Positions 19,336 through 28,681 of a stretch of 64,000 bases of DNA are shown piece by piece. Source of the DNA: an uncultured Pelagibacteraceae bacterium (GTDB lineage: Bacteria; Pseudomonadota; Alphaproteobacteria; Pelagibacterales; Pelagibacteraceae); contig CABYCK010000003.1 of the NCBI GenBank assembly GCA_902517535.1, positions 27,278-91,277 on the forward strand, written 5' to 3'. A model generated the notes under the pieces. That model searched no databases, was not told where the DNA came from, and worked only from the letters and a program-made list of their open reading frames with translations. A program made the translations under genes and the position numbers. Each line of letters starts with the position of its first letter. Within the stretch, counting starts at the first letter, position 1.

Positions 19336-21618
19336 ATGACAAAAAAATCTAAAATTGACCATTATTCTGATAAAGAAGCACTCGATTTTCATATAAAAGG
19401 AAAGTCAGGCAAAATTGAGATTTCTTCGTCCAAACCGTTAACAACTAAAAGAGATTTGTCTTTAGCTTATTCTCCTGGTGTAGCGGCTCCAGTTAAAGAA
19501 ATAGCAAAAAATCCTGAACTCGCTTATGATTATACAAGTAAAGGAAATTTAGTTGCTGTCATAAGTAATGGATCAGCCATATTGGGTTTAGGGAATCTTG
19601 GATCTCTAGCCTCTAAACCTGTTATGGAAGGTAAATCCGTTTTATTTAAAAGGTTCGCAGACATTGACTCCATTGATATAGAAATAAATAACAATAATAT
19701 AGATTCTATTATTGAAACAATTAAAAATATTAGTGGTACTTTTGGAGGTATAAATCTTGAAGATATTGCAGCTCCAGATTGTTTTATAATAGAACAACAA
19801 CTCAAAAAAGTTTTAGATATCCCTATATTCCATGATGATCAACATGGTACAGCGATAATTACATTGGCTGCTTTGATCAATGCATTAGATGTTTCTAAAA
19901 AAAAAATTGAAAATGTAAAGATTGTAGTTAATGGAGCAGGAGCTTCTGCCCAAGCTTGTACAAACTTATTTAAAAGTTCAGGAGTAAGAAGCGAAAATAT
20001 TATTATGTGTGACAGCAAGGGGGTAATATACAAAGGAAGAAAGAATTTAGACCAATTTAAATCCCGCTTTGCCATAGAAACTAAATTGAGAACATTGGAT
20101 GAGGCTATGAAAAAAGCAGATGTCTTCCTTGGATTATCCGCTAAAGATGTTGTCTCACAAAAAATGATTAAATCAATGGCGGCAAATCCAATAGTATTTG
20201 CATGTGCAAATCCAGATCCTGAAATTAAGCCGGAAGCCATCAATGAAATTAGATCAGATGCTATAATAGCAACTGGAAGATCAGATTACCCAAATCAAGT
20301 AAATAATTTAATTGGATTTCCCTATATATTTAGAGGAGCTTTAGATGTTAGGGCAAAAGAAATTAATCAAGAAATGAAAGTTGCAGCCGCTACAGCTATA
20401 GCGATGTTAGCTAGAGAAGATGTGCCCGATGAAGTTGTTTCAGCTTACGGAGGAGATAGACCAAAATATGGAAAAAATTATATCATCCCTTCAACTTTCG
20501 ACCCAAGATTAATAAGCGTAATACCTTCTGCTGTAGCTAAAGCTGCTATGAATACTGGAGTAGCAAGAAAAAAAATTGAAAATTTTGATAATTATAAGGA
20601 CCAACTTGCAAATCGATTAGATCCATCTATGTCTCTTATGCAGGGTATCAATGCAAAAGTCAGAAAAAATCCGAAAAAAGTAATATTTGCAGAAGGAGAA
20701 GATGAAAATATGCTCAAAGCAGCTATTGAGTTTGGAAAAAATAAACTTGGTATTCCTATTTTGATAGGAACTGAAAAAAGAATTAGAGAACAACTAAATA
20801 AAATTGGTTTAGATGAAAATCATAAAATTGAAATAGTTAATTCAACAGACAAAATTAAAAGAGAAAAATATGTTAAACATTTATACAGAAGGTTACAAAG
20901 AGAGGGTCAGTTAGAAAGAGATGTTGATAGACTGGTTAGAAATGATCGAATTGCCTGGGGAGCTTCAATGATTGCTTGTAAAGATGCTGACGCAATGGTT
21001 ACTGGCAACATTCGACATTATGCGGCTTCAATAGCAAAATTAAAAAAAGTTGTTGATCCAAGACCTGGGGAAGAAATTTTTGGAATGACTATGATTAATT
21101 CAAAAGGAAAAACGATTCTAGTAGCAGATACTAATGTACAAGATTTTCCTTCTGCACAAAGATTAGTTAATGTTTCTAAATCTTGCGTAAGAGTTGCGAG
21201 AATGTTTGGATTTGATCCAAAAGTAGCTTTTCTTTCACATTCAACATTCGGTAATCCTGTTTCTAAAAATACAAAACATGTTAGAGACGCTATAGAATTA
21301 TTAAAAAAAGAAAAAGTAGACTTTGATTTTGATGGAGAAATGCAACCCGATGTAGCTTTAAACCCTATTTATAAAGAAACCTATCCTTTCTCTAAAATTG
21401 TAGGTAATGCAAATATCTTAATTATGCCTGCTCTACATAGTGCTGCTATCTCAACAAAATTAATGAAAGTTTATGGAGGAGCAAAATTGATTGGACCCCT
21501 TTTAATAGGCTTAGGTTTACCAATTGAAGTGGCTCCATTAAGATCCAGTACCTCGGATATTCTAAATTTAGCCTCTATAGCAGCTTATTCCTCTGATGTA
21601 ATTGATTACACAAACTAA
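19336..21618 (+). CDS. maeB: NADP-dependent malic enzyme with phosphotransacetylase-like domain
   Basis: Oxidatively decarboxylates malate to pyruvate. The 760 residues make up the MaeB-type fusion. The malic enzyme half (about 1-430) has LAYSPGVAAPVKEI, FHDDQHGTAI and the dinucleotide-binding VNGAGASAQAC. The C-terminal half (about 440-760) resembles phosphotransacetylase (VIFAEGEDENMLKAA, MFGFDPKVAFLSHSTFG) and is regarded as regulatory in this family. It is monocistronic, converging on dolP with a 4-base overlap of 3' ends. It probably feeds pyruvate and NADPH from C4 acids. Confidence 0.96.
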   Translation: MTKKSKIDHYSDKEALDFHIKGKSGKIEISSSKPLTTKRDLSLAYSPGVAAPVKEIAKNPELAYDYTSKGNLVAVISNGSAILGLGNLGSLASKPVMEGKSVLFKRFADIDSIDIEINNNNIDSIIETIKNISGTFGGINLEDIAAPDCFIIEQQLKKVLDIPIFHDDQHGTAIITLAALINALDVSKKKIENVKIVVNGAGASAQACTNLFKSSGVRSENIIMCDSKGVIYKGRKNLDQFKSRFAIETKLRTLDEAMKKADVFLGLSAKDVVSQKMIKSMAANPIVFACANPDPEIKPEAINEIRSDAIIATGRSDYPNQVNNLIGFPYIFRGALDVRAKEINQEMKVAAATAIAMLAREDVPDEVVSAYGGDRPKYGKNYIIPSTFDPRLISVIPSAVAKAAMNTGVARKKIENFDNYKDQLANRLDPSMSLMQGINAKVRKNPKKVIFAEGEDENMLKAAIEFGKNKLGIPILIGTEKRIREQLNKIGLDENHKIEIVNSTDKIKREKYVKHLYRRLQREGQLERDVDRLVRNDRIAWGASMIACKDADAMVTGNIRHYAASIAKLKKVVDPRPGEEIFGMTMINSKGKTILVADTNVQDFPSAQRLVNVSKSCVRVARMFGFDPKVAFLSHSTFGNPVSKNTKHVRDAIELLKKEKVDFDFDGEMQPDVALNPIYKETYPFSKIVGNANILIMPALHSAAISTKLMKVYGGAKLIGPLLIGLGLPIEVAPLRSSTSDILNLASIAAYSSDVIDYTN

Positions 21619-22193
21619 ATTTTGTTACGACTTAATTCAGTAACTAAATAAATTGACGGTATTACCTCTTTAACATTATAAATTTTATTTGCTTCGTTTA
21701 TGACTTCTTTTTTTTCATTATCATTCATTGCAATTCCAAAAATATAAATGATTTTATTTATTGTCTCCAAAGTATAATTTCTTGATTTTATTTTTTTATT
21801 AAATATTAACGCTGACCTTAATTGAGAAGTGATTAGAATATCTTTTGCCGTAGACTTAAAATTGCTTTGACCTTTAATTGTAATTGCATTTTTAACAGAT
21901 CGAACTCCTTTTGTTTCCCAAGCGATCTTTGTAATTTGGATTTTATCCTCAGGCTCATCCACTTTTCCAGATAAAAAAATTCTACCGTCTAACACTTCAG
22001 ATTGAACTCTTAAAAAATATTTCTTATCTGCTAGAGCTAAACGTGCAGTCAAGTTTTTTTGCATTATGGTATCGTCAATTTGCATTCCGATTGTTCTGGG
22101 ATCAAATGTTATATCTACTCCTGTTCCAAACTTTGAAACTGAACTACAAGAAAACAAAAGTATTATCAATGCAAAACTAAGAATTTTTTTCAT
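21615..22193 (-). CDS. dolP: DolP (YraP)-like BON-domain outer-membrane lipoprotein
   Basis: A signal peptide ends in a lipobox (LLFSC, Cys near residue 16), so this is a lipoprotein. Two BON domains follow. The segment DPRTIGMQIDD just after the lipid anchor is characteristic of YraP/DolP, which in E. coli sits in the outer membrane at anionic phospholipids and supports envelope integrity. It has 192 residues. It is downstream of rsmI with a 17-base overlap. rsmI, lpoA and dolP also cluster in E. coli, which strengthens the call. Confidence 0.85.
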   Translation of the reverse strand: MKKILSFALIILLFSCSSVSKFGTGVDITFDPRTIGMQIDDTIMQKNLTARLALADKKYFLRVQSEVLDGRIFLSGKVDEPEDKIQITKIAWETKGVRSVKNAITIKGQSNFKSTAKDILITSQLRSALIFNKKIKSRNYTLETINKIIYIFGIAMNDNEKKEVINEANKIYNVKEVIPSIYLVTELSRNKI

Positions 22194-23019
22194 ATCTTTT
22201 TATATTTAAACAAATTTCATAAATTTTTTTTTTATTTATTTTTTCTTTTTCAAATAATATTTTTACAACATCTTTTAAACTATTTCTTTTAAGAAGTGTT
22301 TTTGCTTTTTTTATTATCATTTTTTCATCAAGAGTTTTATTTTTAGTATTTTTTTCTGATATTACAACTGTTAACTCACCTTTAATTGGGTCTTTATACA
22401 TCTTTATTTTATTAATACTATCTCTAAAAAAGGCTTCGTGTAATTTAGTAATTTCTTTAGCAATAAGTAATTTTCTATCATGAAAAAATTTTTTAAATTT
22501 TTTTAAATAAAAATTTAATTTGTTTGCAGGAATAAAAAAAATTAATGCAAAATTATATTTTTCCAAGGAGGATAGGGTCTTTTCTAATTGTTTTTCCTTT
22601 TTTGGTAAAAAACCATAAAATAAAAATTGATCTTTAAATCCCGATACACTCATTGATGCAGTAATTGAAGAAACCCCTGGAACTGGGATTACTTTAATTT
22701 TATTATCTATACATGTTTTAATCAGCAAGCGTCCAGGATCAGAAAGAGTAGGTGTGCCAGCATCTGAAATTAACGACAAAATTTTGCCTTCATTTAAATA
22801 TTTTATAATATTTGTTAATTCTTTTTTTTCATTAAATTTGTGATAAGAGATTAACTTTTTTTTTATCTTAAAGTGATTTAATAGCTTAATGGAGTGTCTA
22901 GTATCTTCACATAAAATTATATCAGAATTTTTTAATACATTAATTGCTCTTAAAGTAATATCATCTAGATTTCCAATAGGTGTTGAAACAATGTATAAGC
23001 TATTAGATGATAATTCCAT
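22177..23019 (-). CDS. rsmI: 16S rRNA 2'-O-methyltransferase RsmI
   Basis: Methylates the ribose of C1402 in 16S rRNA using SAM. The 280 residues of this tetrapyrrole-methylase-fold protein include LYIVSTPIGNLDDITLRA, CEDTRHSIKLL, SDAGTPTLSDPG and PVPGVSSITASMSVSG. Its start codon lies only 3 bases from the start of the divergent lpoA gene, so promoters must lie inside neighbouring coding sequence. The dolP gene overlaps its 3' end. Confidence 0.97.
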   Translation of the reverse strand: MELSSNSLYIVSTPIGNLDDITLRAINVLKNSDIILCEDTRHSIKLLNHFKIKKKLISYHKFNEKKELTNIIKYLNEGKILSLISDAGTPTLSDPGRLLIKTCIDNKIKVIPVPGVSSITASMSVSGFKDQFLFYGFLPKKEKQLEKTLSSLEKYNFALIFFIPANKLNFYLKKFKKFFHDRKLLIAKEITKLHEAFFRDSINKIKMYKDPIKGELTVVISEKNTKNKTLDEKMIIKKAKTLLKRNSLKDVVKILFEKEKINKKKIYEICLNIKRYEKNS

Positions 23020-23022
23020 TTT

Positions 23023-24180
23023 ATGAAATATAAATTTATAACAATATTATCTTATTTTGTATTATTTTTTTTAAATACAAATTTATTTTGTGATGAAAAT
23101 AAAAATAGTCTTAAAATTGGATTGTTAGCACCACTTAGCGGTGAATACAAAAGTCTAGGATATTCTTTGATGTATTCTTTGCAATTAGCTTTAAGAGAAA
23201 TTGATGATAAAAATGTATATATAATTCCTAGAGATTCAGGATCAAATAATAAAAAAAAACTCAACAATTCTGTTAAAGAATTGAAATCTTTAGGAGTTGA
23301 TGTTGTAATAGGTCCCATTAATAATGAAGATTTTGAAGAAGTTAAAAAATATAATGATCTAGTCTTTATTTCTCCTTCTAATATTAATCCAGAATTTCAA
23401 GGGAATATAATAAGTGTGGGTATTAGTTTTGAGTCGCAAATGTCAGCTTTGATTGAATTTATCAAAAAAAAGCAAAAAAAAAGGACTGTAATTTTAATTC
23501 CTAAAAATAACTATACAGACTTAATTGAAAGTAAAATCAAAAAACTTGGTCTTAAAGGTTATAGAACTTTTAAATATAATCCAGACCCTAAGGTGCTGAC
23601 TGGGGAAATTGAAATTTTAACAAATTATTCTGCTAGAAAGAAAAACTTAGAGATTAGAAAAAAACTTTATGAAGATAAGGAAGATGCACAATCAATACGA
23701 CAATTAAAAAAATTAGAACAAAAGTATACTTTAGGCGATGTTAGCTTTGACTCGGTAATTATTATTGATTTTGGAAATAGTTTAAAAAGTGTTTTAACAT
23801 CTTTGGTTTATGCTGATGTAGATCAAGAAAAAGTTTTATTTACAACTTTAAATCAGTGGTTTGATGAAAGTATTTTTTACGAGAATACAGTAAAAAGTTT
23901 ACATTATCCTTCTGTAAATTATAAAGAATTCAAAAAATACAAAGAGGAATATTTTAGGACATTTAAGACATCTCCAAACGAAATAACTATACTGGCTTAT
24001 GACACTTTAGGATTAATTTACTATGTTTGGAAAAAAAATGGCAAAATAAGCACTGTAAATGATTTTTCTTTTAAAGGGAGTATAAAAGGAAAGATCGGTA
24101 ACTTTAGCTTTAATAACAAAAAAATAATTCAAAATTTAAATATATATAGAGTTGAAAATAATAAGTTTACAAAATTTTAA
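23023..24180 (+). CDS. lpoA: LpoA/LppC-type penicillin-binding protein activator
   Basis: Periplasmic-binding-protein-fold relative of LpoA, which activates PBP1A in peptidoglycan synthesis. The 385 residues begin with a hydrophobic signal sequence and then LKIGLLAPLSGEYKSLG, the usual start of the fold. The N-terminal TPR domain of E. coli LpoA (678 residues) is missing, as is normal for alphaproteobacterial forms. The cysteine in NLFCDEN could carry lipid, but Phe before it is unlike a standard lipobox. It is head to head with rsmI (3 bases) and overlaps rdgB tail to tail by 14 bases. Confidence 0.82.
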   Translation: MKYKFITILSYFVLFFLNTNLFCDENKNSLKIGLLAPLSGEYKSLGYSLMYSLQLALREIDDKNVYIIPRDSGSNNKKKLNNSVKELKSLGVDVVIGPINNEDFEEVKKYNDLVFISPSNINPEFQGNIISVGISFESQMSALIEFIKKKQKKRTVILIPKNNYTDLIESKIKKLGLKGYRTFKYNPDPKVLTGEIEILTNYSARKKNLEIRKKLYEDKEDAQSIRQLKKLEQKYTLGDVSFDSVIIIDFGNSLKSVLTSLVYADVDQEKVLFTTLNQWFDESIFYENTVKSLHYPSVNYKEFKKYKEEYFRTFKTSPNEITILAYDTLGLIYYVWKKNGKISTVNDFSFKGSIKGKIGNFSFNNKKIIQNLNIYRVENNKFTKF

Positions 24181-24745
24181 TTTTTTTTTTCATCTTTTTA
24201 AAAGCTATATATCGATGATCCATTTTAATTTTTTTTAATTTTGACATTTGCCCAAAAGTTATATTTTTTGAAAAAGGAATAAATATTGGATCATAACCAA
24301 ATCCATTTTTTCCAATTATTTTTTTTGAAATAGACCCTTTGATTTTTCCCGTTACGACAATTATTTTCTTTTTTGGAACAATTATAGATAAACTACAAAC
24401 AAATGTCGCAGATCTATTATCTTTTTTTTTCATTTTTCTTAAAATAAATTTCATGGCTTTTAAAAAACTTCCATGTCTTTTGGCCCACCTAGCAGAATAA
24501 ATGCCTGGTCTCTGTTTAAGGGCTTTTATACATAATCCTGAGTCATCTGAAATAACTGGCAAATTACTAAATTTTGAAAAGTATTTTGCTTTTAAGATTG
24601 CATTTGAAGAGAAGGTTTTGCCTGTTTCTTTCGGACTTTCAATATTGAGTTTTTTAGGGGAAATTTTTTTAATCTTGCTTGATATTAAATAGCTTAATTC
24701 TTTAAATTTACCATTATTATGAGTTCCTATTAAGATTTTTTTCAT
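24167..24745 (-). CDS. rdgB: XTP/dITP diphosphatase
   Basis: Sanitises the nucleotide pool by hydrolysing dITP, XTP and similar bases to monophosphates. Family motifs are GTHNNGKFKEL at the N-terminus, VISDDSGLCIKAL, PGIYSARWA and GFGYDPIFIP. I start it at 24745 (MKKILIG) rather than 24751, because the family begins just before the first strand; that gives 192 residues. It diverges from grpE. In relatives rph and hrcA lie between rdgB and grpE; both are missing here. Confidence 0.95.
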   Translation of the reverse strand: MKKILIGTHNNGKFKELSYLISSKIKKISPKKLNIESPKETGKTFSSNAILKAKYFSKFSNLPVISDDSGLCIKALKQRPGIYSARWAKRHGSFLKAMKFILRKMKKKDNRSATFVCSLSIIVPKKKIIVVTGKIKGSISKKIIGKNGFGYDPIFIPFSKNITFGQMSKLKKIKMDHRYIAFKKMKKKIKIL

Positions 24746-24789
24746 TAGCATCTAGTATTTTCAAATTTAGATACTATATAGCAATTATT

Positions 24790-25386
24790 ATGAATGAAGA
24801 TAATCAAAAAAAAACAGTTTCTTCTGACCTCGGCAAGGAAAAAGATGCGGAAAATAAAAGTAATATTAATCAAAAAGAGGAAAAAACGATAGAGGAAAAG
24901 CTTGCCGATTCTGAGGATAAATTATTGAGATCTTTGGCTGAAATAGAAAATCAAAGACGTAGATTTGAAAAAGAAATAAAAGATGCTTTTGAGTTTGGTT
25001 CTTTTAATTTTGCGAAAGAAAGTTTAGCAATTTTGGATAATTTGCAAAGAGCTAAAACAGCAATTAATAATGATGAAAGTTTAAAATCAAACAAAGATCT
25101 AGATAAGTTTTTAAAAAATATAGATATTATAGAAAAAGATTTAGTTTCAATTTTTGAAAAAAATAGAATTAAAATAATTAATACAAAAAACACAAAGTTT
25201 GATCCCAATTTACATCAGGCGATGTCTGAAATAGAGGACAATAAAGCAGAAACTGGTACTATTATTCAAGAAATTCAGCCTGGTTATATGTTAGGAGATA
25301 GGTTGCTAAGACCAGCTCTGGTAGCAGTAGCAAAGAAAAAAGTTGAAAAAAGCCCTGAAAAAGAGGAGGAAAAAAAAAATAAATAA
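24790..25386 (+). CDS. grpE: GrpE nucleotide-exchange factor
   Basis: Releases ADP from DnaK in the Hsp70 cycle. The 198 residues have a charged N-terminal tail, a long coiled-coil region (EEKLADSEDKLLRSLAEIEN) and the C-terminal beta domain with FDPNLHQAMS and GYMLGDRLLRPALVAVAK. The operon order is grpE-dnaK-dnaJ. hrcA is absent, so HrcA/CIRCE control is not expected from this locus, and no CIRCE element is visible. The 38- to 44-base gap to rdgB has no clear heat-shock promoter. Confidence 0.96.
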   Translation: MNEDNQKKTVSSDLGKEKDAENKSNINQKEEKTIEEKLADSEDKLLRSLAEIENQRRRFEKEIKDAFEFGSFNFAKESLAILDNLQRAKTAINNDESLKSNKDLDKFLKNIDIIEKDLVSIFEKNRIKIINTKNTKFDPNLHQAMSEIEDNKAETGTIIQEIQPGYMLGDRLLRPALVAVAKKKVEKSPEKEEEKKNK

Positions 25387-25387
25387 C

Positions 25388-25416
25388 CTTGTAGAAGGAA
25401 AAAAAACACCCATATA
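25388..25416 (+). promoter_or_regulatory. RpoH (sigma32)-type heat-shock promoter of dnaK
   Basis: CTTGTAG (25388-25394) and CCCATATA (25409-25416) are separated by 14 bases in the grpE-dnaK gap. This closely matches the heat-shock sigma consensus CTTGAAA-N13..15-CCCATNT. Transcription would start near 25423 and leave a short leader with an AAGGA ribosome binding site at 25431-25435, just ahead of the dnaK ATG at 25441. It would drive dnaK-dnaJ separately from grpE. Confidence 0.7.
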
Positions 25417-25440
25417 AACATAGTAAAATAAAGGAAAATT

Positions 25441-27369
25441 ATGAGTAAAGTTATAGGAATAGATTTAGGAACTACCAATTCATGCGTAGCAATTATGGAT
25501 GGTAAACAAGCAAAAGTTTTAGAAAACATTGAAGGTGCTAGAACAACACCTTCAGTTGTTGCTTTTTTAGATAAAGATGAAAAGCTTGTTGGTCAACCAG
25601 CTAAAAGACAAGCTGTTACAAATGCTGGAGATACAATTTTTGCTGTAAAAAGACTCGTTGGTAGAAAATTTGATGGTCCATCAGTTCAAAAAGATATTTC
25701 AAAAGTCCCTTATAAAATTATAAAATCAGAAAATGGTGATGCCTGGGTAGAGGGTAAAGGTAAAAAATATTCACCTTCTCAAATTTCAGCTTTTGTTTTG
25801 CAAAAAATGAAAGAAACTGCAGAAAAATATTTAGGTCAAGCTGTTACAAAAGCTGTGATTACTGTTCCAGCTTATTTCAATGACTCACAAAGACAAGCAA
25901 CAAAAGATGCAGGTAAAATCGCTGGTTTAGAAGTATTAAGAATTATAAATGAACCGACTGCTGCTTCGCTTGCTTACGGTTTAGATAAAAAAGGTGGGCA
26001 AAAAATTGCTGTTTACGATTTAGGTGGAGGTACTTTTGATATCTCAATTTTAGAAATTGGTGATGGAGTTTTCGAAGTTAAGTCAACAAATGGAGATACA
26101 TTTTTAGGTGGTGAAGATTTTGATGATGCTATTGTAGAATATTTAGCATCTGAATTCAAAAAAGATAATGGAATAGATTTAAAAACAGATAAGCTTGCTT
26201 TACAAAGATTGAAAGAAGCTGCAGAAAAAGCAAAAATTGAACTTTCTTCGGCTGCACAAACTGAAATTAATCTTCCATTTATAACTGCTGATAAATCTGG
26301 TCCAAAACATTTAAATCTCAAATTTACTAGAGCAAAATTAGAGGCACTTGTTCAATCTCTAGTGGATAGAACATTAGAGCCATGCAAAACAGCTTTAAAA
26401 GACTCTGGCTTTTCTGCTGCAGAAATAAATGAAGTAGTTTTAGTAGGTGGTATGACAAGAATGCCTAAAATTATTGAAACAGTTAAAAACTTTTTTGGCA
26501 AAGAGCCTAACAAAAGTGTAAATCCTGATGAAGTTGTTGCGATGGGGGCTGCTATACAAGGAGGAGTTCTTCAAGGAGATGTAAAAGACGTATTGTTATT
26601 AGACGTAACACCTCTATCTTTGGGCATTGAAACTCTTGGCGGTGTTTCAACAAAATTAATTGAAAAAAATACAACAATACCAACTAAAAAAAGCCAAGTT
26701 TTTTCAACCGCTGAAGATAATCAACCAGCAGTCTCTATAAGAGTCTTGCAAGGAGAAAGAGAGATGGCTGCTGACAATAAAATTCTAGGAAATTTTGAAC
26801 TTGTAGGAATAGCTCCTGCTCCAAGAGGCACACCACAAATTGAAGTTACTTTTGATATAGACGCTAATGGTATTGTTAATGTGTCAGCAAAAGATAAAGG
26901 TACTGGGAAAGAACAAAAAATTCAGATCCAAGCTTCTGGTGGTTTATCAGAAGAAGAAATACAAAAAATGGTCAAAGATGCTGAGGCTAATAAAGAAGCA
27001 GATAAGAAAAAGAGAGAGACTGTAGATTCGAGAAATCAAGCAGATAGTTTAGTTTTCTCTACTGAAAAAAGTTTAAAAGAACACGGAGATAAGGTTTCTT
27101 CCGAAGAAAAAAAAGCAATAGAAAACGGAATTGCTGATCTAAAAAAATCTCTAGAAGGAACTGATATTGAAGATATCAAGAAAAAAACACAAAGTTTAAT
27201 TCAGGCCTCTATGAAGTTAGGAGAAGCAGTTTATAAAAGCCAACAAAAACCTGAAGCTAAAACTCAAGGTAAAGACGATGGCAAAACAAACGATAAAGAC
27301 AATGTTGTAGATGCAGATTTTGAAGATGTAAAAGAAAAAAAGGAAGAAGACAAAGAAAAAAGCGCCTAA
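25441..27369 (+). CDS. dnaK: chaperone DnaK (Hsp70)
   Basis: ATP-dependent Hsp70 chaperone of 642 residues. The nucleotide-binding domain (about 1-385) has [21 protein letters not shown] and [12 protein letters not shown]. The linker [18 protein letters not shown] leads to the substrate-binding domain and helical lid. The C-terminal tail is acidic and lysine-rich. An RpoH-type promoter precedes it at 25388-25416, with AAGGA just before the ATG. dnaJ follows 23 bases later. Confidence 0.99.
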   Translation: MSKVIGIDLGTTNSCVAIMDGKQAKVLENIEGARTTPSVVAFLDKDEKLVGQPAKRQAVTNAGDTIFAVKRLVGRKFDGPSVQKDISKVPYKIIKSENGDAWVEGKGKKYSPSQISAFVLQKMKETAEKYLGQAVTKAVITVPAYFNDSQRQATKDAGKIAGLEVLRIINEPTAASLAYGLDKKGGQKIAVYDLGGGTFDISILEIGDGVFEVKSTNGDTFLGGEDFDDAIVEYLASEFKKDNGIDLKTDKLALQRLKEAAEKAKIELSSAAQTEINLPFITADKSGPKHLNLKFTRAKLEALVQSLVDRTLEPCKTALKDSGFSAAEINEVVLVGGMTRMPKIIETVKNFFGKEPNKSVNPDEVVAMGAAIQGGVLQGDVKDVLLLDVTPLSLGIETLGGVSTKLIEKNTTIPTKKSQVFSTAEDNQPAVSIRVLQGEREMAADNKILGNFELVGIAPAPRGTPQIEVTFDIDANGIVNVSAKDKGTGKEQKIQIQASGGLSEEEIQKMVKDAEANKEADKKKRETVDSRNQADSLVFSTEKSLKEHGDKVSSEEKKAIENGIADLKKSLEGTDIEDIKKKTQSLIQASMKLGEAVYKSQQKPEAKTQGKDDGKTNDKDNVVDADFEDVKEKKEEDKEKSA

Positions 27370-27392
27370 GATAATTGTGAAGGAGACGTCCT

Positions 27393-28505
27393 GTGGCAAA
27401 AAGAGATTATTATGATGTCTTAGGTGTGACTAAGTCAGCATCAAAAGACGAAATTAAAAAAGCCTACCGAAAACTCGCACTTAAATATCATCCAGACAAA
27501 ACTAAAGGGGACAAATCTTCCGAAGAAAAGTTCAAGGAAGCTAGTGAGGCCTACCACATTCTTTCTGATGAGAAGAGAAAAACTAATTACGATCAATTTG
27601 GTCATGCGGCTTTTGAAGGAGCTGGTGGACAAGGTTTTGGAGGGTTTGATACTTCTTCATTCTCAGACATATTTGAAGATTTCTTTAGTGACTTCGGAGG
27701 GGGACAAACAAGAAGATCGAGTAATAGAGGTAATGATTTAAGATACGATGTTAACATCAATTTAGAAGAAGCATATAGAGGCTTAGAAAAAAATGTTAAG
27801 TATACTACTTATAAAAAATGTTCTTCATGTTTGGGCAGTGGAGCTGCAAAAGGTTCCAAACCAATAAAATGCAATTATTGTTCTGGAAGAGGTAAAGTTA
27901 GAACTAATCAAGGTTTTTTTACTATTCAACAAACTTGTCCCCAATGCAATGGATATGGAGAAACTATAGGAGATCCATGCAAAGTTTGTAGTGGTAACGG
28001 AAAAACTCAAGGAAGTGAAAATGTAACTGTAAAAATTCCAAAAGGAGTTGATGACGGTACGAGAATAAGATTATCCGGCAAAGGAGAGGCGGGATCTAAA
28101 GGTGGTTCTAGCGGGGATCTTTATTTATTTATATCAATTAATAACCACAACATCTTTAAAAGATCTGAGGAAAATCTATACTATGAATTACCAATATCTT
28201 TTTCAAACGCTGCTCTAGGCACTACAGTAGAAGTACCTTCGATAGATGGAGGAAAATCAAAGATCAAAATCCCAGCTGGTACTCAACATGGTAAGCAATT
28301 TAGATTAAAAGGAAAAGGAATGCCTGCATTAAGAAGAAGTATTTTTGGAGACTTATATATAAGAGTTATTACTCAGGTACCCTCATCTCTATCAAAAAGA
28401 CAAAAAGAAATTTTAGAGGAATTTAACGAAATAGAAACAAATAAGCCTGATCCAGTAATAAAAAGCTTTTTTGAAAAAGCAAAAAAGTTTTGGAAAAGTT
28501 CATAG
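27393..28505 (+). CDS. dnaJ: chaperone DnaJ (Hsp40)
   Basis: Co-chaperone that stimulates DnaK ATPase and delivers substrates. The 370 residues run as J domain with HPD (YHPDKTK, about 32), a Gly/Phe-rich stretch, the zinc domain with four CxxCxGxG repeats ([32 protein letters not shown]) and the C-terminal beta domains. The start is GTG at 27393, supported by AAGGAGA at 27380-27386 and by [12 protein letters not shown] at the expected N-terminus. Confidence 0.98.
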   Translation: MAKRDYYDVLGVTKSASKDEIKKAYRKLALKYHPDKTKGDKSSEEKFKEASEAYHILSDEKRKTNYDQFGHAAFEGAGGQGFGGFDTSSFSDIFEDFFSDFGGGQTRRSSNRGNDLRYDVNINLEEAYRGLEKNVKYTTYKKCSSCLGSGAAKGSKPIKCNYCSGRGKVRTNQGFFTIQQTCPQCNGYGETIGDPCKVCSGNGKTQGSENVTVKIPKGVDDGTRIRLSGKGEAGSKGGSSGDLYLFISINNHNIFKRSEENLYYELPISFSNAALGTTVEVPSIDGGKSKIKIPAGTQHGKQFRLKGKGMPALRRSIFGDLYIRVITQVPSSLSKRQKEILEEFNEIETNKPDPVIKSFFEKAKKFWKSS

Positions 28506-28510
28506 TTTAA

Positions 28511-28681
28511 ATGGAAACTGATCAAATAATGTCTGCAATTTTTTTAACTGCGGTACTAGTTTTGATCCTTCCAGGATTTTTATCTTCAAATAATAAGACT
28601 AAACAATTTATGAAAAATTTATCTATTTGGGCTATAATTGTACTTATTATTATTGTAATTATTTACTTTATAAAACAATGA
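28511..28681 (+). CDS. small two-helix membrane protein
   Basis: An unlisted 56-residue frame starts 5 bases after dnaJ and ends in ATGA, sharing the dapB start codon. It reads METDQIMSAIF at the start, then a hydrophobic helix ending LVLILPGFL, a polar turn SSNNKTKQ and a second helix WAIIVLIIIVIIYFI before a final KQ. The tight junctions on both sides and the two clean membrane segments support a real gene. It resembles the small N-terminal membrane segment found ahead of some alphaproteobacterial membrane proteins, but I cannot name it. Function unknown. Confidence 0.65.
   Translation: METDQIMSAIFLTAVLVLILPGFLSSNNKTKQFMKNLSIWAIIVLIIIVIIYFIKQ

Noticed and set aside
28627..28677. Upstream TTG extension of dapB
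   Set aside because: It adds residues unlike any DapB and lies inside the small membrane ORF; ATG 28678 gives the family N-terminus.
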